A stretch of DNA of 64,000 nucleotides from Streptomyces griseoviridis (GTDB taxonomy: Bacteria > Actinomycetota > Actinomycetes > Streptomycetales > Streptomycetaceae): positions 5,793,501 through 5,857,500 of the forward strand of contig NZ_CP029078.1 of the NCBI RefSeq assembly GCF_005222485.1, in the 5' to 3' direction. Under the pieces are notes generated by a model that searched no databases, was not told the origin of the DNA, and was given only the letters and a program-made list of their open reading frames with translations. This document shows, piece by piece, positions 7,835 to 16,439 of this stretch. The position numbers and the translations under genes were made by a program. Positions within the stretch are counted from its first letter, which is position 1; every line of letters starts with the position of its first letter.

Positions 7835-8692
7835 GTGCGTATCGACCTGCACACCCACTCCACGGCGTCCGACGGGACCGACACCCCCGCCGCACTGGTG
7901 CGCAACGCCGCCGCCGCGGGGCTCGACGTCGTCGCGCTGACCGACCACGACACCACCAGGGGGCACGCCGAGGCCGTCGCCGCGCTGCCCGAGGGGCTCA
8001 CCCTCGTCACCGGCGCCGAACTGTCCTGCCGGGTCGGCGGGATCTCGCTGCACATGCTCGCCTACCTCTTCGACCCCGCCGAACCCGCGCTGCTCGCCGA
8101 GCGCGAGCTGGTGCGCGACGACCGGGTGCCGCGCGCCCAGGGCATGGTCGCCAAGCTGAACGCCCTCGGCGTGCCGGTCACCTGGGAGCAGGTGCGGCGG
8201 ATCGCGGGGGAGGGCTCCGTCGGGCGCCCGCACGTCGCCACCGCCCTCGTCGAGCTGGGCGTCGTGCCGACCGTGGACGCCGCGTTCACGGCGGAGTGGC
8301 TCGCCGACGGCGGCCGGGCCCACATGGCGAAGCACGAGACCGACCCCTTCGAGGCGATCCGCCTGGTCAAGGCCGCGGGCGGGGTCACCGTCTTCGCCCA
8401 CCCGGGCGCCAGCAAGCGCGGACGCACGGTGCCCGAGCCGGTGATCGCCGAACTGGCCGCCGCGGGGCTCGACGGCATCGAGGTCGACCACATGGACCAC
8501 GACCCGGCCACCCGCGCCCGACTGCGCGGCCTCGCCAGGGAGCTGGGGCTGCTGGCCACCGGGTCGAGCGACTACCACGGCAGCCGCAAGACGTGCCTGC
8601 TCGGCGAGAACGTCACCGACCCCGAGGTCTACGGCGAGATCACCCGCCGGGCCACCGGGGCCTTCCCGGTGCCGGGGACCGGCGGAGCCTGA
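7835..8692 (+). CDS. PHP-domain phosphoesterase
   Basis: 285 residues. Begins MRIDLHTHSTASDGT, the classic PHP motif I whose HxH binds metal, followed by VVALTDHDTTRG (motif II, D and H ligands), ITGAELSC-like TGAELSCR (motif III Glu) and VFAHPG plus SDYHG near the C-terminus. Related proteins (YciV/RNase AM, trpH) are manganese-dependent 3',5'-nucleotide phosphatases or 5'-3' exonucleases on short RNA, so a nucleotide or short-oligo phosphatase is likely. GTG 7835 has GGAG at 8 nt; any upstream extension would enter the repeat tract. MarC follows 52 bp downstream. Confidence 0.88.
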   Translation: MRIDLHTHSTASDGTDTPAALVRNAAAAGLDVVALTDHDTTRGHAEAVAALPEGLTLVTGAELSCRVGGISLHMLAYLFDPAEPALLAERELVRDDRVPRAQGMVAKLNALGVPVTWEQVRRIAGEGSVGRPHVATALVELGVVPTVDAAFTAEWLADGGRAHMAKHETDPFEAIRLVKAAGGVTVFAHPGASKRGRTVPEPVIAELAAAGLDGIEVDHMDHDPATRARLRGLARELGLLATGSSDYHGSRKTCLLGENVTDPEVYGEITRRATGAFPVPGTGGA

Positions 8693-8744
8693 CCCGCACC
8701 GCCGCCCGCCCGAACCACCCTCTCTCCCGCAAGGCCCTTCACCG

Positions 8745-9350
8745 ATGTTCGACGTCGCCGTCTTCGGCTCGCTCTTCCTGACCCTCTTCGTGATCATGGA
8801 TCCCCCCGGGATCACGCCGATCTTCCTCGCCCTGACCGCCGGACGCCCCGGCAAGGTGCAGAAGCGGATGGCCTTCCAGGCCGTCTGCGTGGCCGGCGGT
8901 GTGATCACCGTCTTCGGGCTGCTCGGCCACCAGATCCTGGACTACCTGCATGTCTCCGTGCCCGCGCTGATGATCGCGGGCGGGCTGCTGCTCCTGCTCA
9001 TCGCCCTCGACCTGCTCACCGGCAAGACGGACGAACCCCAGCAGACCAAGGACGTCAACGTCGCCCTGGTCCCGCTGGGCATGCCGCTGCTGGCCGGGCC
9101 TGGAGCCATCGTCTCCGTCATCCTGGCCGTGCAGAAGGCGCACAGCGTAGCCACCCAGGTGTCGGTGTGGGCGGCGATCCTCGCGATCCATGTCGTGCTG
9201 TGGCTGGTGATGCGGTACTCGCTGCTGATCATCCGGGTCATCAAGGACGGCGGGGTGGTCCTGGTGACGCGGCTCGCGGGCATGATGCTCTCCGCCATCG
9301 CCGTGCAGCAGATCATCAACGGGGTGACGCAGGTGATCAAGGGCGCCTGA
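8745..9350 (+). CDS. MarC-family integral membrane protein
   Basis: 201 residues, six predicted membrane helices. The N-terminal LFVIMDPPGITPIFLALT is the family signature (MDPxGxxPxF), and a second half repeats a PLGMPLLAGPGAI motif. The family, UPF0056, was once linked to multiple antibiotic resistance, but that link is not supported, and substrate and role are unknown. Only AAGG sits in front of the start, so translation may depend on the upstream PHP gene 52 bp away. A strong terminator follows about 130 bp after the stop. Confidence 0.88.
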   Translation: MFDVAVFGSLFLTLFVIMDPPGITPIFLALTAGRPGKVQKRMAFQAVCVAGGVITVFGLLGHQILDYLHVSVPALMIAGGLLLLLIALDLLTGKTDEPQQTKDVNVALVPLGMPLLAGPGAIVSVILAVQKAHSVATQVSVWAAILAIHVVLWLVMRYSLLIIRVIKDGGVVLVTRLAGMMLSAIAVQQIINGVTQVIKGA

Positions 9351-9480
9351 GGGGTGGCCGCGGGGCGCGCCTGATGGGGCTAAAGGGGTACGCCTGAGGG
9401 GCCCAAGGGGCGCGCCAGGGGTGGAGCGCTCGCGGGGCGGGTGCCCGTACGGGGCTCGCGCGCGGGGCGCCGGACGCACG

Positions 9481-9513
9481 GAGGCCCCGCACGGTCCTGC
9501 CGTGCGGGGCCTC
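9481..9513. terminator. Bidirectional hairpin terminator
   Basis: Perfect 14-bp stem GAGGCCCCGCACGG / CCGTGCGGGGCCTC with a 5-nt loop, between marC (+) and the 50-codon gene (-). No T-tract, as is common in Streptomyces. Confidence 0.8.
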
Positions 9514-9605
9514 GAAGCTCTGGTCTTCGTCGTCTGTCGTTACGGTGTCGTCGGTCGTCTTCGGGCGTCGTCGGTGTTCTGGCCGCGGTGGTTCGGCATG
9601 GTCTG

Positions 9606-9758
9606 TTACGCGGCCGGGGTCTGTGCCGGTCGGATCCAGAGGCGCTGTCCTACGGCGGCGGCCTGCTGCACGATCCGGTTGACGGAGGCGGCGTCCACGA
9701 CGGTGCTGTCCACGGGCGTGCCGTCGACCTCGTCGAGTCGCATGATTTCGAAGCGCAT
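9606..9758 (-). CDS. 50-residue conserved Streptomyces protein
   Basis: A very small gene, 50 residues, starting MRFEIMRLDEVDG and ending LWIRPAQTPAA. I recognise this as a protein conserved across Streptomyces at this position; it has no known function. The middle (VDSTVVDAASVNRIVQQ) predicts a short strand followed by an amphipathic helix. Ribosome-binding site GGGAGAGG lies 2-3 nt closer than usual to the ATG. The 172-bp gap to the divergent NYN gene is strikingly AT-rich and must hold both promoters. Confidence 0.8.
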   Translation of the reverse strand: MRFEIMRLDEVDGTPVDSTVVDAASVNRIVQQAAAVGQRLWIRPAQTPAA

Positions 9759-9789
9759 GGCCTCTCCCTTCGTCTCGTTGTCTCTGTAG

Positions 9790-9930
9790 CAGTCAACGAC
9801 TTGCATGTTACAAACATTCCCTACGCTAAAGAAAATTTTCGAACAACTAATTACTGACCGGTAAGACACTGGCGTGAGACTGACCGGGACCGGTTGTGTT
9901 CGCAGCGTGACCGCCGGGACAATGGGGGCG
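9790..9930. promoter_or_regulatory. AT-rich divergent promoter region
   Basis: 9800-9855 is well under 45% GC in a genome above 70%, and it contains the 10-bp palindrome GAAAATTTTC (9831-9840). On the plus strand TTGTGT (9894-9899), 18 bp, GACAAT (9918-9923) puts a start at the ATG at 9931, so the NYN gene is probably leaderless. Confidence 0.5.
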
Positions 9931-10830
9931 ATGAACGACGACGAACTCGCGGCTCTGAACGCCCGCATCGACCGCACGAACGAGCTGCTCCAGCGCATGC
10001 TCGCCGAGGTGGCGAAGACGCCCTCGACCCATGCGATCTTCGTCGACGCGGGATACCTGTACGCCGCCGCGGGACGTCTCGTCGCCGGCACCGAGGACCG
10101 CCGCGCCTTCGACCTCGACGCCGAGGGGCTGATCGAGGCGCTGATCGACAAGGCCCGCACGATCTTCGCGGACAGCAGGCTGCTGCGGGTCTACTGGTAC
10201 GACGGCGCCCGGCGCCGCATCCACACCGCCGAACAGCAGTCGATCGCCGAACTCCCCGACGTCAAGGTCAGGTTGGGCAACCTCAACGCCAACAACCAGC
10301 AGAAGGGCGTCGATTCGCTGATCCGCAGCGATCTGGAGTCACTGGCCAGGCACCGCGCGATCAGCGACGCCACCCTCCTCGGCGGCGACGAGGACCTGGT
10401 GTCGGCGGTCGAGGCCGCGCAGGGGTACGGCGCCCGCGTCCACCTCTGGGGCATCGAGGCACCCGAGGGCCGCAACCAGGCGGAGCCGCTGCTCTGGGAG
10501 GTCGACAGCCAGCGCACCCTGGATCTCGACTTCTTCAAGCCGTACGTCTCCCGCCGCGCCGCCGCCCCCGCCTACGAGCCGACGGCGTCCCGCCCCACCC
10601 GCGAGAACGTCCGCTTCGTCGGCGCCCAGATCGCGGCGAAGTGGCTCGCGGCGCGCGGCCGGGAGGCCTTGGTGGAACTGCTGCCGGGACACCCGTACCT
10701 GCCGGGCTCGGTCGACCAGGACCTGCTGGTCGAGGCGGAGGGCCTCCTCCAGTACTCGCTGCGCGGCCAGGCCGACTTGAGACGGGCCCTGCGGGACGGC
10801 TTCTGGGACCACCTCCAGACGCAGTACTGA
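9931..10830 (+). CDS. NYN-domain (PIN-like) ribonuclease-like protein
   Basis: 299 residues. After a short coiled N-terminus the NYN domain starts with HAIFVDAGYLY (first catalytic Asp), continues with RVYWYDGARRR, then KGVDSLIRSDL and ATLLGGDEDLVSAVEAA, the acidic residues expected around the Mg2+ site of PIN-like nucleases. A C-terminal domain (FVGAQIAAKWLAA to the end) resembles the OST-HTH/winged helices often fused to NYN domains but is not certain. A role in RNA processing or decay is likely; target unknown. ATG 9931 is preferred because it coincides with the predicted transcription start. Confidence 0.83.
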   Translation: MNDDELAALNARIDRTNELLQRMLAEVAKTPSTHAIFVDAGYLYAAAGRLVAGTEDRRAFDLDAEGLIEALIDKARTIFADSRLLRVYWYDGARRRIHTAEQQSIAELPDVKVRLGNLNANNQQKGVDSLIRSDLESLARHRAISDATLLGGDEDLVSAVEAAQGYGARVHLWGIEAPEGRNQAEPLLWEVDSQRTLDLDFFKPYVSRRAAAPAYEPTASRPTRENVRFVGAQIAAKWLAARGREALVELLPGHPYLPGSVDQDLLVEAEGLLQYSLRGQADLRRALRDGFWDHLQTQY

Positions 10831-10870
10831 TCCGCGGACCGTCGGCACTGGTGTCACCCGCGCCGGGAGG

Positions 10871-11758
10871 TCAACGGGCCGCGCTGTCCCAGAAGTCGGC
10901 GACCGCGCGGGCCGTCTCGGCGGGGCGGTCGGTGTTGGGGGAGTGCTCCGCGCCCGCGACGACCGTGCGGTGCGCGCCGAGCCCGCGGGCCATGTCGTCG
11001 AGCAGCGGCACCGGCCAGGTGTCGTCCCGCGCCCCCGACAGCACGTGCAACGGCAGCCCTGTCGCGGCGAGTTCGGCGACCCGGTCCGGCTCGACGCACA
11101 ACTGCCGTCCGGTGGCGATGAGTTGGGCGGGCTTGTTGGCGAGCCAGCGCCGCCGCAGGTCCTCCTGGTCGTCGAGTCCCGAGTCCAGGCCCGCGTCCTC
11201 GCCGGTCTCCGTCTCCTCCGGCGCCTCCATGCTCCGGATGGCGTCCCACACCTCGGCCAGGGTCATCACCGCGAGGGCGTCCCTGAGCAGCTTCACGCGC
11301 TGCCGCTGGGACTCCGAGATCTCCGCGGGGCCTGACGACATGAGGGTGAGCGACCGGAACGGCGCGGGGTCAAGCAGCACGGCCGCGCGCGCGATCTGGC
11401 CGCCGAGCGAGTGCCCGACGAGATGGACGCCCGGGGCGCCGAGCGCGGCGGCCTGCGCGAGCACGTCCCGCGCCAACTCGCCCTGTGCGTAAGCCGATTC
11501 GTCGTGCTCGGGGCCGTCGGACTCGTACTGTCCGCGCCCGTCGACGGCGACCGTGCGGTAGCCGCGCGCGGCGAGCGACTCGTGCAGCGGGTTGAAGTCC
11601 TCCTTGCTGCCGGTGAACCCGGGCAGCAGCAGCGCGACTCCCCGCTCCCGCACGTCGGCGGCCACGGGCGACTCGATGGCGGCGAACTCACCGCGCGCGG
11701 TGCGCAGTACGCGCGCGCGGGCACCGGGGGGCGGGGCGAAGCTGGGCGGCCTGCTCAT
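10871..11758 (-). CDS. Alpha/beta-hydrolase fold protein
   Basis: 295 residues. Shows LLLPGFTGSKEDF (oxyanion-hole strand and loop), nucleophile elbow GHSLGG with the Ser of the triad, an acidic site in LSGARDDTWPVP and the likely His in GAEHSPNTDRP. The cap between residues 150 and 220 contains an acidic run (EETETGEDAGLDSG). Substrate cannot be inferred. TAGCCT lies 6 nt before the ATG and there is no Shine-Dalgarno site, so the mRNA is probably leaderless. It is convergent with the NYN gene, 40 bp apart. Confidence 0.83.
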   Translation of the reverse strand: MSRPPSFAPPPGARARVLRTARGEFAAIESPVAADVRERGVALLLPGFTGSKEDFNPLHESLAARGYRTVAVDGRGQYESDGPEHDESAYAQGELARDVLAQAAALGAPGVHLVGHSLGGQIARAAVLLDPAPFRSLTLMSSGPAEISESQRQRVKLLRDALAVMTLAEVWDAIRSMEAPEETETGEDAGLDSGLDDQEDLRRRWLANKPAQLIATGRQLCVEPDRVAELAATGLPLHVLSGARDDTWPVPLLDDMARGLGAHRTVVAGAEHSPNTDRPAETARAVADFWDSAAR

Positions 11759-11827
11759 GGGGTGAGGCTATCCGGCGGGTGCGCCGGCCGCCCGGGGAGG
11801 GGTGGCGGCCCACGGCGGGCGAACGCG

Positions 11828-11862
11828 AAGGGCCCGGCCCACACGGGGTGGACCGGGCCCTT
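11828..11862. terminator. Terminator after the DEAD-box helicase
   Basis: AAGGGCCCGG / CCGGGCCCTT stem of 10 bp, extended after one mismatch by CCAC/GTGG. It begins 20 bp beyond the helicase stop codon. Confidence 0.8.
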
Positions 11863-11881
11863 GGCGTTCACGCGCGGGCGA

Positions 11882-14590
11882 TCAGCTCTCCGCGGCCTCC
11901 ACGGGCACGGCGGCCTTGCGCGGCCGGCGGACCTTCGGCTTCTCCTCGGCGACGGCCTCCGGTGCGGTGGCGGCGGCCTTGCGGGTCCGCCGGGGCTTGG
12001 CCTCGGTCGGCTCCTCGGCGGCCTGCGCCGGGATCTCGGCGGTCGCGGCCGTCTTCCGGGTGCGCCGCGCCTTGGGCTTGGCCTCGGCGGCCTCCACCGT
12101 GTCGGCGACGGCTTCCGGTGCGGCAGCGGCCGTCTTGCGGGTGCGGCGCGGCTTGGCCTCTGTCACCTCGGTGGTGTCCGGGGTGGCGGTGGCGGCGGTT
12201 TTGCGGGTGCGCCGGGGCTTGGTCTCCGTGCCTTCGGCCGTGTCGACGGCGGTCTCGGCGGCGGTGGCCTTGCGGGTGCGGCGCGGCTTCGCTTCGGCGG
12301 CGGGCGCCTCGGCGGCCGTCTCGACGGCTTCCGGAGCGGCAGCGGCCGTCTTGCGGGTGCGGCGCGGCTTGGCCTCTGTCACCTCGGTGGTGTCCGGGGT
12401 GGCGGTGGCGGCGGTTTTGCGGGTGCGCCGGGGCTTGGTCTCCGTGCCTTCGGCCGTGTCGACGGCGGTCTCGGCGGCGGTGGCCTTGCGGGTGCGGCGC
12501 GGCTTCGCTTCGGCGGCGGGCGCCTCGACGGCCGTCTCGACGGCTTCCGGAGCGGCAGCCGCGGTCTTGCGGGTGCGACGCGCCTTGGGCTTGGCCTCGG
12601 CGGCCTCCACCATGTCGACGACGGTCTCCGCGACCGTGGCCGCGGCCTTGCGGGTGCGGCGCGGCGTGGCCTCCGCGACCTCGGCCTCCGCCGTGACGAC
12701 GGCCTCGGCCGGCTCGGCGGCCTTGCGGGTGCGCCGACGGGGCTTCGCCTCGACGGCCTCGGCCGTGTCGACCGCCGTCTCGGCGGGAACCGCGGCCTTG
12801 CGGGTGCGGCGACGCGGCGCGACCGCGACCTCGGGCTCCGGCACCTCGACGGCGACCGGCGCTTCGACGGCGACGGGGGCCGCCACGGCGACCGGTGCTT
12901 CGGCGGCGACCGGCGCCTCCGTCACGACCGGCTGCTGCGGCAGCGTCGTCGTGGCCGGCTCGGCCGACCTGCGGGTGCGGCGACGGCGCGACCTGCCCGG
13001 CGTCTCGACGCTCTCCGCGGTGTCGAGCGCGGGGCTCTCCACCGCGGCGACCACGGTCTCGGCGGCGGCCACCGGGGTGGCCACCGGCTCCCCGCCGCCA
13101 CCACGGGTGCGGCGGCGGCGGCGCGGGGTACGGCCGCCGGGCTGCTCCTCGGTCACCGGTGCCGGCGTGCTGTCGACGGCGACGCCGTCCGCCTCGGCCC
13201 CGCCGCGGGTGCGACGGCGACGGCGCGGGGTGCGGGCCGGACGCTCCTGCTCGGCGGGACGGGACTCGGCGCCCCGGCCGGAACGGCCGCGCGGACCGCG
13301 CCCACCGGTCTCGCCGAGATCCTCGACCTCCTCGGCCGCGAGCCCGGCGCGGGTGCGCTCGGTACGCGGCAGGACACCCTTGGTGCCCGCGGGGATGCGG
13401 AGTTCCTCGAAGAGGTGCGGGGACGTGGAGTACGTCTCCGGCGGGTCGTTGAAGGTCAGCTCCAGCGCCTTGTTGATGAGCTGCCAGCGCGGGATGTCGT
13501 CCCAGTCGACGAGGGTGATCGCCGTACCCGAGTTGCCCGCGCGGCCGGTGCGGCCGATGCGGTGCAGGTACGTCTTCTCCTCCTCGGGGCACTGGTAGTT
13601 GATGACGTGCGTGACGCCCTCGACGTCGATGCCGCGCGCGGCGACGTCGGTGCAGACGAGGACGTCCACCTTGCCGTTGCGGAAGGCGCGCAGCGCCTGC
13701 TCGCGGGCGCCCTGGCCGAGGTCGCCGTGGACCGCGCCGGACGCGAAACCGCGCCGCTGGAGCTGCTCGGCGATGTCGGCGGCGGTCCGCTTGGTGCGAC
13801 AGAAGATCATCGCGAGACCGCGGCCGTCGGCCTGGAGGATCCGGGAGACCATCTCCGGCTTGTCCATGGAGTGCGCGCGGAAGACGTGCTGCGCGATGTT
13901 CGCGACGGTCGCGCCGGTGTCGTCGGGCGTGGTGGCGCTGATGTGCGTGGGCTGCGACATGTAGCGGCGGGCGAGACCGATGACCGCGCCCGGCATCGTG
14001 GCCGAGAACAGCATCGTCTGCCGCTTCGCGGGCAGCAGGTTGATGATCTTCTCGACGTCGGGCAGGAAGCCCAGGTCGAGCATCTCGTCGGCCTCGTCGA
14101 GGACGAGCGACTTCACGTGCTTGAGGTCGAGCTTCTTCTGCCCGGCGAGGTCGAGCAGCCGGCCCGGGGTGCCGACCACGACGTCGACGCCCTTGCGGAG
14201 CGTCTCGACCTGGGGCTCGTAGGCCCGGCCGCCGTAGATGGCCGTCACCCGGACGTTGCGGACCTTGCCCGCGGTCTGGAGGTCGTTGGTGACCTGCTGG
14301 CACAGCTCGCGCGTCGGGACGACGACGAGGGCCTGCGGGGCGTCGGTGAGCGCCTCGGGGCGGGCGCGTCCGGCCTCCACGTCGGCGGGGACGGTCACGC
14401 GCTCGAGGAGCGGGAGGCCGAAGCCCAGCGTCTTGCCGGTGCCGGTCTTGGCCTGGCCGATGACGTCACTGCCCGAGAGGGCGACCGGGAGCGTCATCTC
14501 CTGGATGGGGAACGGGGTGATGATGCCGACGGCTTCGAGGGCCTCGGCGGTCTCGGGAAGGATTCCGAGATCTCTGAACGTCGTAGTCAG
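11882..14590 (-). CDS. DEAD-box RNA helicase with long basic repeat tail
   Basis: 902 residues if translation starts at CTG 14590. Core: Q motif (PFPIQ, residues 26-30), Walker A AKTGTGKT (47-54), PTREL, GTPGR, DEAD (165-168), SAT (196-198) and HRIGRTGR. The first ATG (14497) would remove the Q motif, whereas CTG 14590 has AAGAGG 7 nt upstream, so a CTG start is favoured. From about residue 430 onward the protein is disordered: three RRRRTR blocks and then 13 (K/R)xRRTRK-like clusters separated by 13-25 Ala/Glu/Val-rich residues. Such tails usually bind RNA or ribosomes. Residues within the tail are duplicated by a 216-bp tandem repeat. Likely role: RNA remodelling or cold adaptation. Confidence 0.9.
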   Translation of the reverse strand: MTTTFRDLGILPETAEALEAVGIITPFPIQEMTLPVALSGSDVIGQAKTGTGKTLGFGLPLLERVTVPADVEAGRARPEALTDAPQALVVVPTRELCQQVTNDLQTAGKVRNVRVTAIYGGRAYEPQVETLRKGVDVVVGTPGRLLDLAGQKKLDLKHVKSLVLDEADEMLDLGFLPDVEKIINLLPAKRQTMLFSATMPGAVIGLARRYMSQPTHISATTPDDTGATVANIAQHVFRAHSMDKPEMVSRILQADGRGLAMIFCRTKRTAADIAEQLQRRGFASGAVHGDLGQGAREQALRAFRNGKVDVLVCTDVAARGIDVEGVTHVINYQCPEEEKTYLHRIGRTGRAGNSGTAITLVDWDDIPRWQLINKALELTFNDPPETYSTSPHLFEELRIPAGTKGVLPRTERTRAGLAAEEVEDLGETGGRGPRGRSGRGAESRPAEQERPARTPRRRRRTRGGAEADGVAVDSTPAPVTEEQPGGRTPRRRRRTRGGGGEPVATPVAAAETVVAAVESPALDTAESVETPGRSRRRRTRRSAEPATTTLPQQPVVTEAPVAAEAPVAVAAPVAVEAPVAVEVPEPEVAVAPRRRTRKAAVPAETAVDTAEAVEAKPRRRTRKAAEPAEAVVTAEAEVAEATPRRTRKAAATVAETVVDMVEAAEAKPKARRTRKTAAAAPEAVETAVEAPAAEAKPRRTRKATAAETAVDTAEGTETKPRRTRKTAATATPDTTEVTEAKPRRTRKTAAAAPEAVETAAEAPAAEAKPRRTRKATAAETAVDTAEGTETKPRRTRKTAATATPDTTEVTEAKPRRTRKTAAAAPEAVADTVEAAEAKPKARRTRKTAATAEIPAQAAEEPTEAKPRRTRKAAATAPEAVAEEKPKVRRPRKAAVPVEAAES
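12120..12551 (-). repeat. Two tandem 216-bp near-identical units inside the helicase tail
   Basis: 12120-12335 and 12336-12551 are almost identical, with only a few substitutions (for example GGCGG versus GACGG around 12313/12529). Each encodes 72 residues with three KPRRTRK clusters. The duplication is in frame. Confidence 0.9.
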
Positions 14591-14993
14591 GGTTTTGCCT
14601 CTTCTGTGTACGCGGCGCGAGGCGAGCGCGGGGGTCGTCTACAGACCGTGCTGGGGACGTCGGCTGCCTTACGGGCGTGCCGTAAAGCACGGGACCACTA
14701 CCAACGCTCTAGCGCTCGTACCGCTGAGGGTGTCCCTCCGGTCGTCGTACGCGAGGTGCCGTACGGCCACGGAGGGCTGTCGGGTCGGAGCCGATCGGGC
14801 CACCGACCGGGCATCCTCAAACGTGCGGCCCGTCGAGACGCTTCGACTTCGCGAGCCGAAGGTACTCAGCAGGGCGCATTACCACCATACCCCGGATTCG
14901 CGCACATGCGTTGGCCGATTCCGTCACGTCATCGTCGTCACAGTGACTGACCAGGGCCTTCCGCGGCCCGGGAGGCGGGCTATTGTGCGCTGC
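14591..14993. promoter_or_regulatory. 403-bp divergent region between helicase and ferritin-like gene
   Basis: No gene seen. On the minus strand it probably supplies a long helicase leader; an inverted repeat TTACGG-GCGTG-CCGTAA lies near 14669-14685. On the plus strand TATTGT (14981-14986) stands 7 nt before the ATG of the ferritin-like gene. A T-rich patch (GTTTTGCC) precedes the helicase CTG. Confidence 0.5.
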
Positions 14994-15740
14994 ATGACCA
15001 CCTCTGACACGCCTGACAACGCCTCCGGCGAAGCCGTCGCCCACACCGGAGTCGCCGCCCAGGACTGGACGACCGCCGCCGCAGACCCGCAGTACCGTGC
15101 CGCGGTCGTCGATCTGCTGGGGGCGCTCGCGTACGGGGAGCTGGCCGCGTTCGAGCGGCTCGCCGAGGACGCCAAACTGGCGCCGACGCTGGCGGACAAG
15201 GCGGAGCTGGCGAAGATGGCGTCGGCGGAGTTCCACCACTTCGAGAGGTTGCGGGACCGGCTGACGGAGATCGGCGAGGAGCCGACGGGCGCGATGGAGC
15301 CGTTCGTCGCCGCCCTCGACGGCTTCCACCGCCAGACCGCGCCGTCGGACTGGCTCGAGGGCCTGGTCAAGGCGTACGTCGGCGACTCGATCGCCAGCGA
15401 CTTCTACCGCGAGGTCGCCGCCCGCCTCGACACCGACTCCCGTGAGCTGGTGCTGGCCGTGCTGGACGACACCGGGCACGCGGAGTTCGCCGTCGGGAAG
15501 GTGCGGGCCGCGATCGACGCCGAACCCCGGGTGGGCGGCCGGCTCGCGCTGTGGGCGCGGCGGCTGATGGGCGAGGCCCTGTCGCAGTCGCAGCGGGTCG
15601 TCGCCGACCGGGACGCGCTGTCGACGATGCTCGTCGGAGGCGTCGCGGACGGCTTCGACCTGGCCGAGGTCGGCCGGATGTTCTCCCGGATCACCGAGGC
15701 GCACACCAAGCGGATGGCGGCGCTGGGGCTGGCGGCCTAA
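14994..15740 (+). CDS. Ferritin-like protein (MiaE_2 family)
   Basis: 248 residues. Helical diiron-type protein: AYGELAAFERLAEDA in helix 1 and SAEFHHFERLRDRL in helix 2 supply E and ExxH metal ligands, and KAYVGDSIASDFYREV with DDTGHAEFAVGKV supply the second set. It belongs to the actinobacterial family named after the tRNA hydroxylase MiaE but sharing only the fold, so tRNA hydroxylation is not established. The start follows TATTGT by 7 nt with no Shine-Dalgarno site. Its stop codon overlaps that of the convergent small membrane protein gene. Confidence 0.82.
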   Translation: MTTSDTPDNASGEAVAHTGVAAQDWTTAAADPQYRAAVVDLLGALAYGELAAFERLAEDAKLAPTLADKAELAKMASAEFHHFERLRDRLTEIGEEPTGAMEPFVAALDGFHRQTAPSDWLEGLVKAYVGDSIASDFYREVAARLDTDSRELVLAVLDDTGHAEFAVGKVRAAIDAEPRVGGRLALWARRLMGEALSQSQRVVADRDALSTMLVGGVADGFDLAEVGRMFSRITEAHTKRMAALGLAA

Positions 15741-16021
15741 CCGATCGGCTGCGCGGGCGCCGAGCCGTGCCCGAGCCGGCCGGCCGGGCGCAGCAGCAGG
15801 GAGAGCGAGGCCGCCGAGACGACGGCCGCGCCGATCAGATCGACGAGGACCCCGCCGGGGCCGAGCGCGCTGTGGGTGACGAACGCGCCGAAGAGGGCTC
15901 CGGCGATCCCGGTGGCGAGCACCAGGGAGACGGCGGGCAGCCGGTGCGCCAGACGGCGGACCGCCACTCCCGCGAGCACCAGGCCGAGCACAGCGGAGCC
16001 GAGTGCGTCCAACAGCAACAT
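15737..16021 (-). CDS. Small three-helix membrane protein
   Basis: 94 residues with three hydrophobic spans (ALGSAVLGLVLAGVAV, SLVLATGIAGALFGAFV, LVDLIGAAVVSAASLSLLL) and a short basic tail. The glycine-rich pattern recalls the GlsB/YeaQ/YmgE transglycosylase-associated family, but the match is loose. Function unknown. A good ribosome-binding site (GGGAGGGAC) lies just upstream. The 3' end overlaps the stop of the ferritin-like gene by 4 bp in tail-to-tail orientation. Confidence 0.75.
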   Translation of the reverse strand: MLLLDALGSAVLGLVLAGVAVRRLAHRLPAVSLVLATGIAGALFGAFVTHSALGPGGVLVDLIGAAVVSAASLSLLLRPAGRLGHGSAPAQPIG

Positions 16022-16158
16022 GAGGTCCCTCCCACACGGCCACAGTTCGTGTCACGGTCGTAGCCGGTCATACCCGTGACCTGCGGATTGCAATCCTTCT
16101 CCGGGTGCGCGGTGTGCGCCAGACGTGGAGGGCCGAGCGGGGGGTCCGGTGGCACGGA

Positions 16159-16201
16159 CGCGAGAGGGCCCGGCGACTGTCCGTCGCCGGGCCCTCTCGC
16201 G
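16159..16201. terminator. Strong hairpin terminator after the DUF3107 gene
   Basis: Perfect 19-bp stem starting CGCGAGAGGGCCCGG with a TGTCC loop. It ends 11 bp before the DUF3107 stop codon as read on the minus strand, so it terminates that gene. Confidence 0.85.
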
Positions 16202-16211
16202 TTGCGAGTGT

Positions 16212-16439
16212 CTACAGCGCGCCGAAGCCCACCTTGCGCGGGGCCGCCTCGCCCAGCTCGACGTAGGCGAGACGCTCGGCAGGAACGAGGACCTTGCGGC
16301 CGTGCTCGTCCACGAGGGTCAGCAGCTGTGACTTCCCGGCGAGTGCGTCGGCCACGATCCGCTCGACCTCCTCGGCACTCTGACCGCTCTCCAGAACGAT
16401 CTCGCGGGGCGCGTGCTGCACGCCGATCTTGACCTCCAC
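16212..16439 (-). CDS. DUF3107 family protein
   Basis: 75 residues, full length for the family. Sequence runs from VEVKIGVQHAPREIVLES through EEVERIVADAL to DEHGRKVLVPAERLAYVEL and ends KVGFGAL. It is a small beta-alpha-beta protein found throughout actinobacteria, usually next to a TetR gene as here, and of unknown function; it may bind ATP according to family notes. GTG 16439 is preceded by GGAGGGA at 8 nt. The TetR gene lies 128 bp upstream on the same strand. Confidence 0.85.
   Translation of the reverse strand: MEVKIGVQHAPREIVLESGQSAEEVERIVADALAGKSQLLTLVDEHGRKVLVPAERLAYVELGEAAPRKVGFGAL

Noticed and set aside
9421..9857. Plus-strand ORFs opposite the 50-codon gene
   Set aside because: They read through a perfect terminator and the AT-rich promoter region and match no family.
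11411..14950. Very long plus-strand open frame (about 1180 codons) antisense to the DEAD-box helicase
   Set aside because: It is the GC-rich antisense shadow of the helicase repeats; the minus-strand frame carries all helicase motifs.
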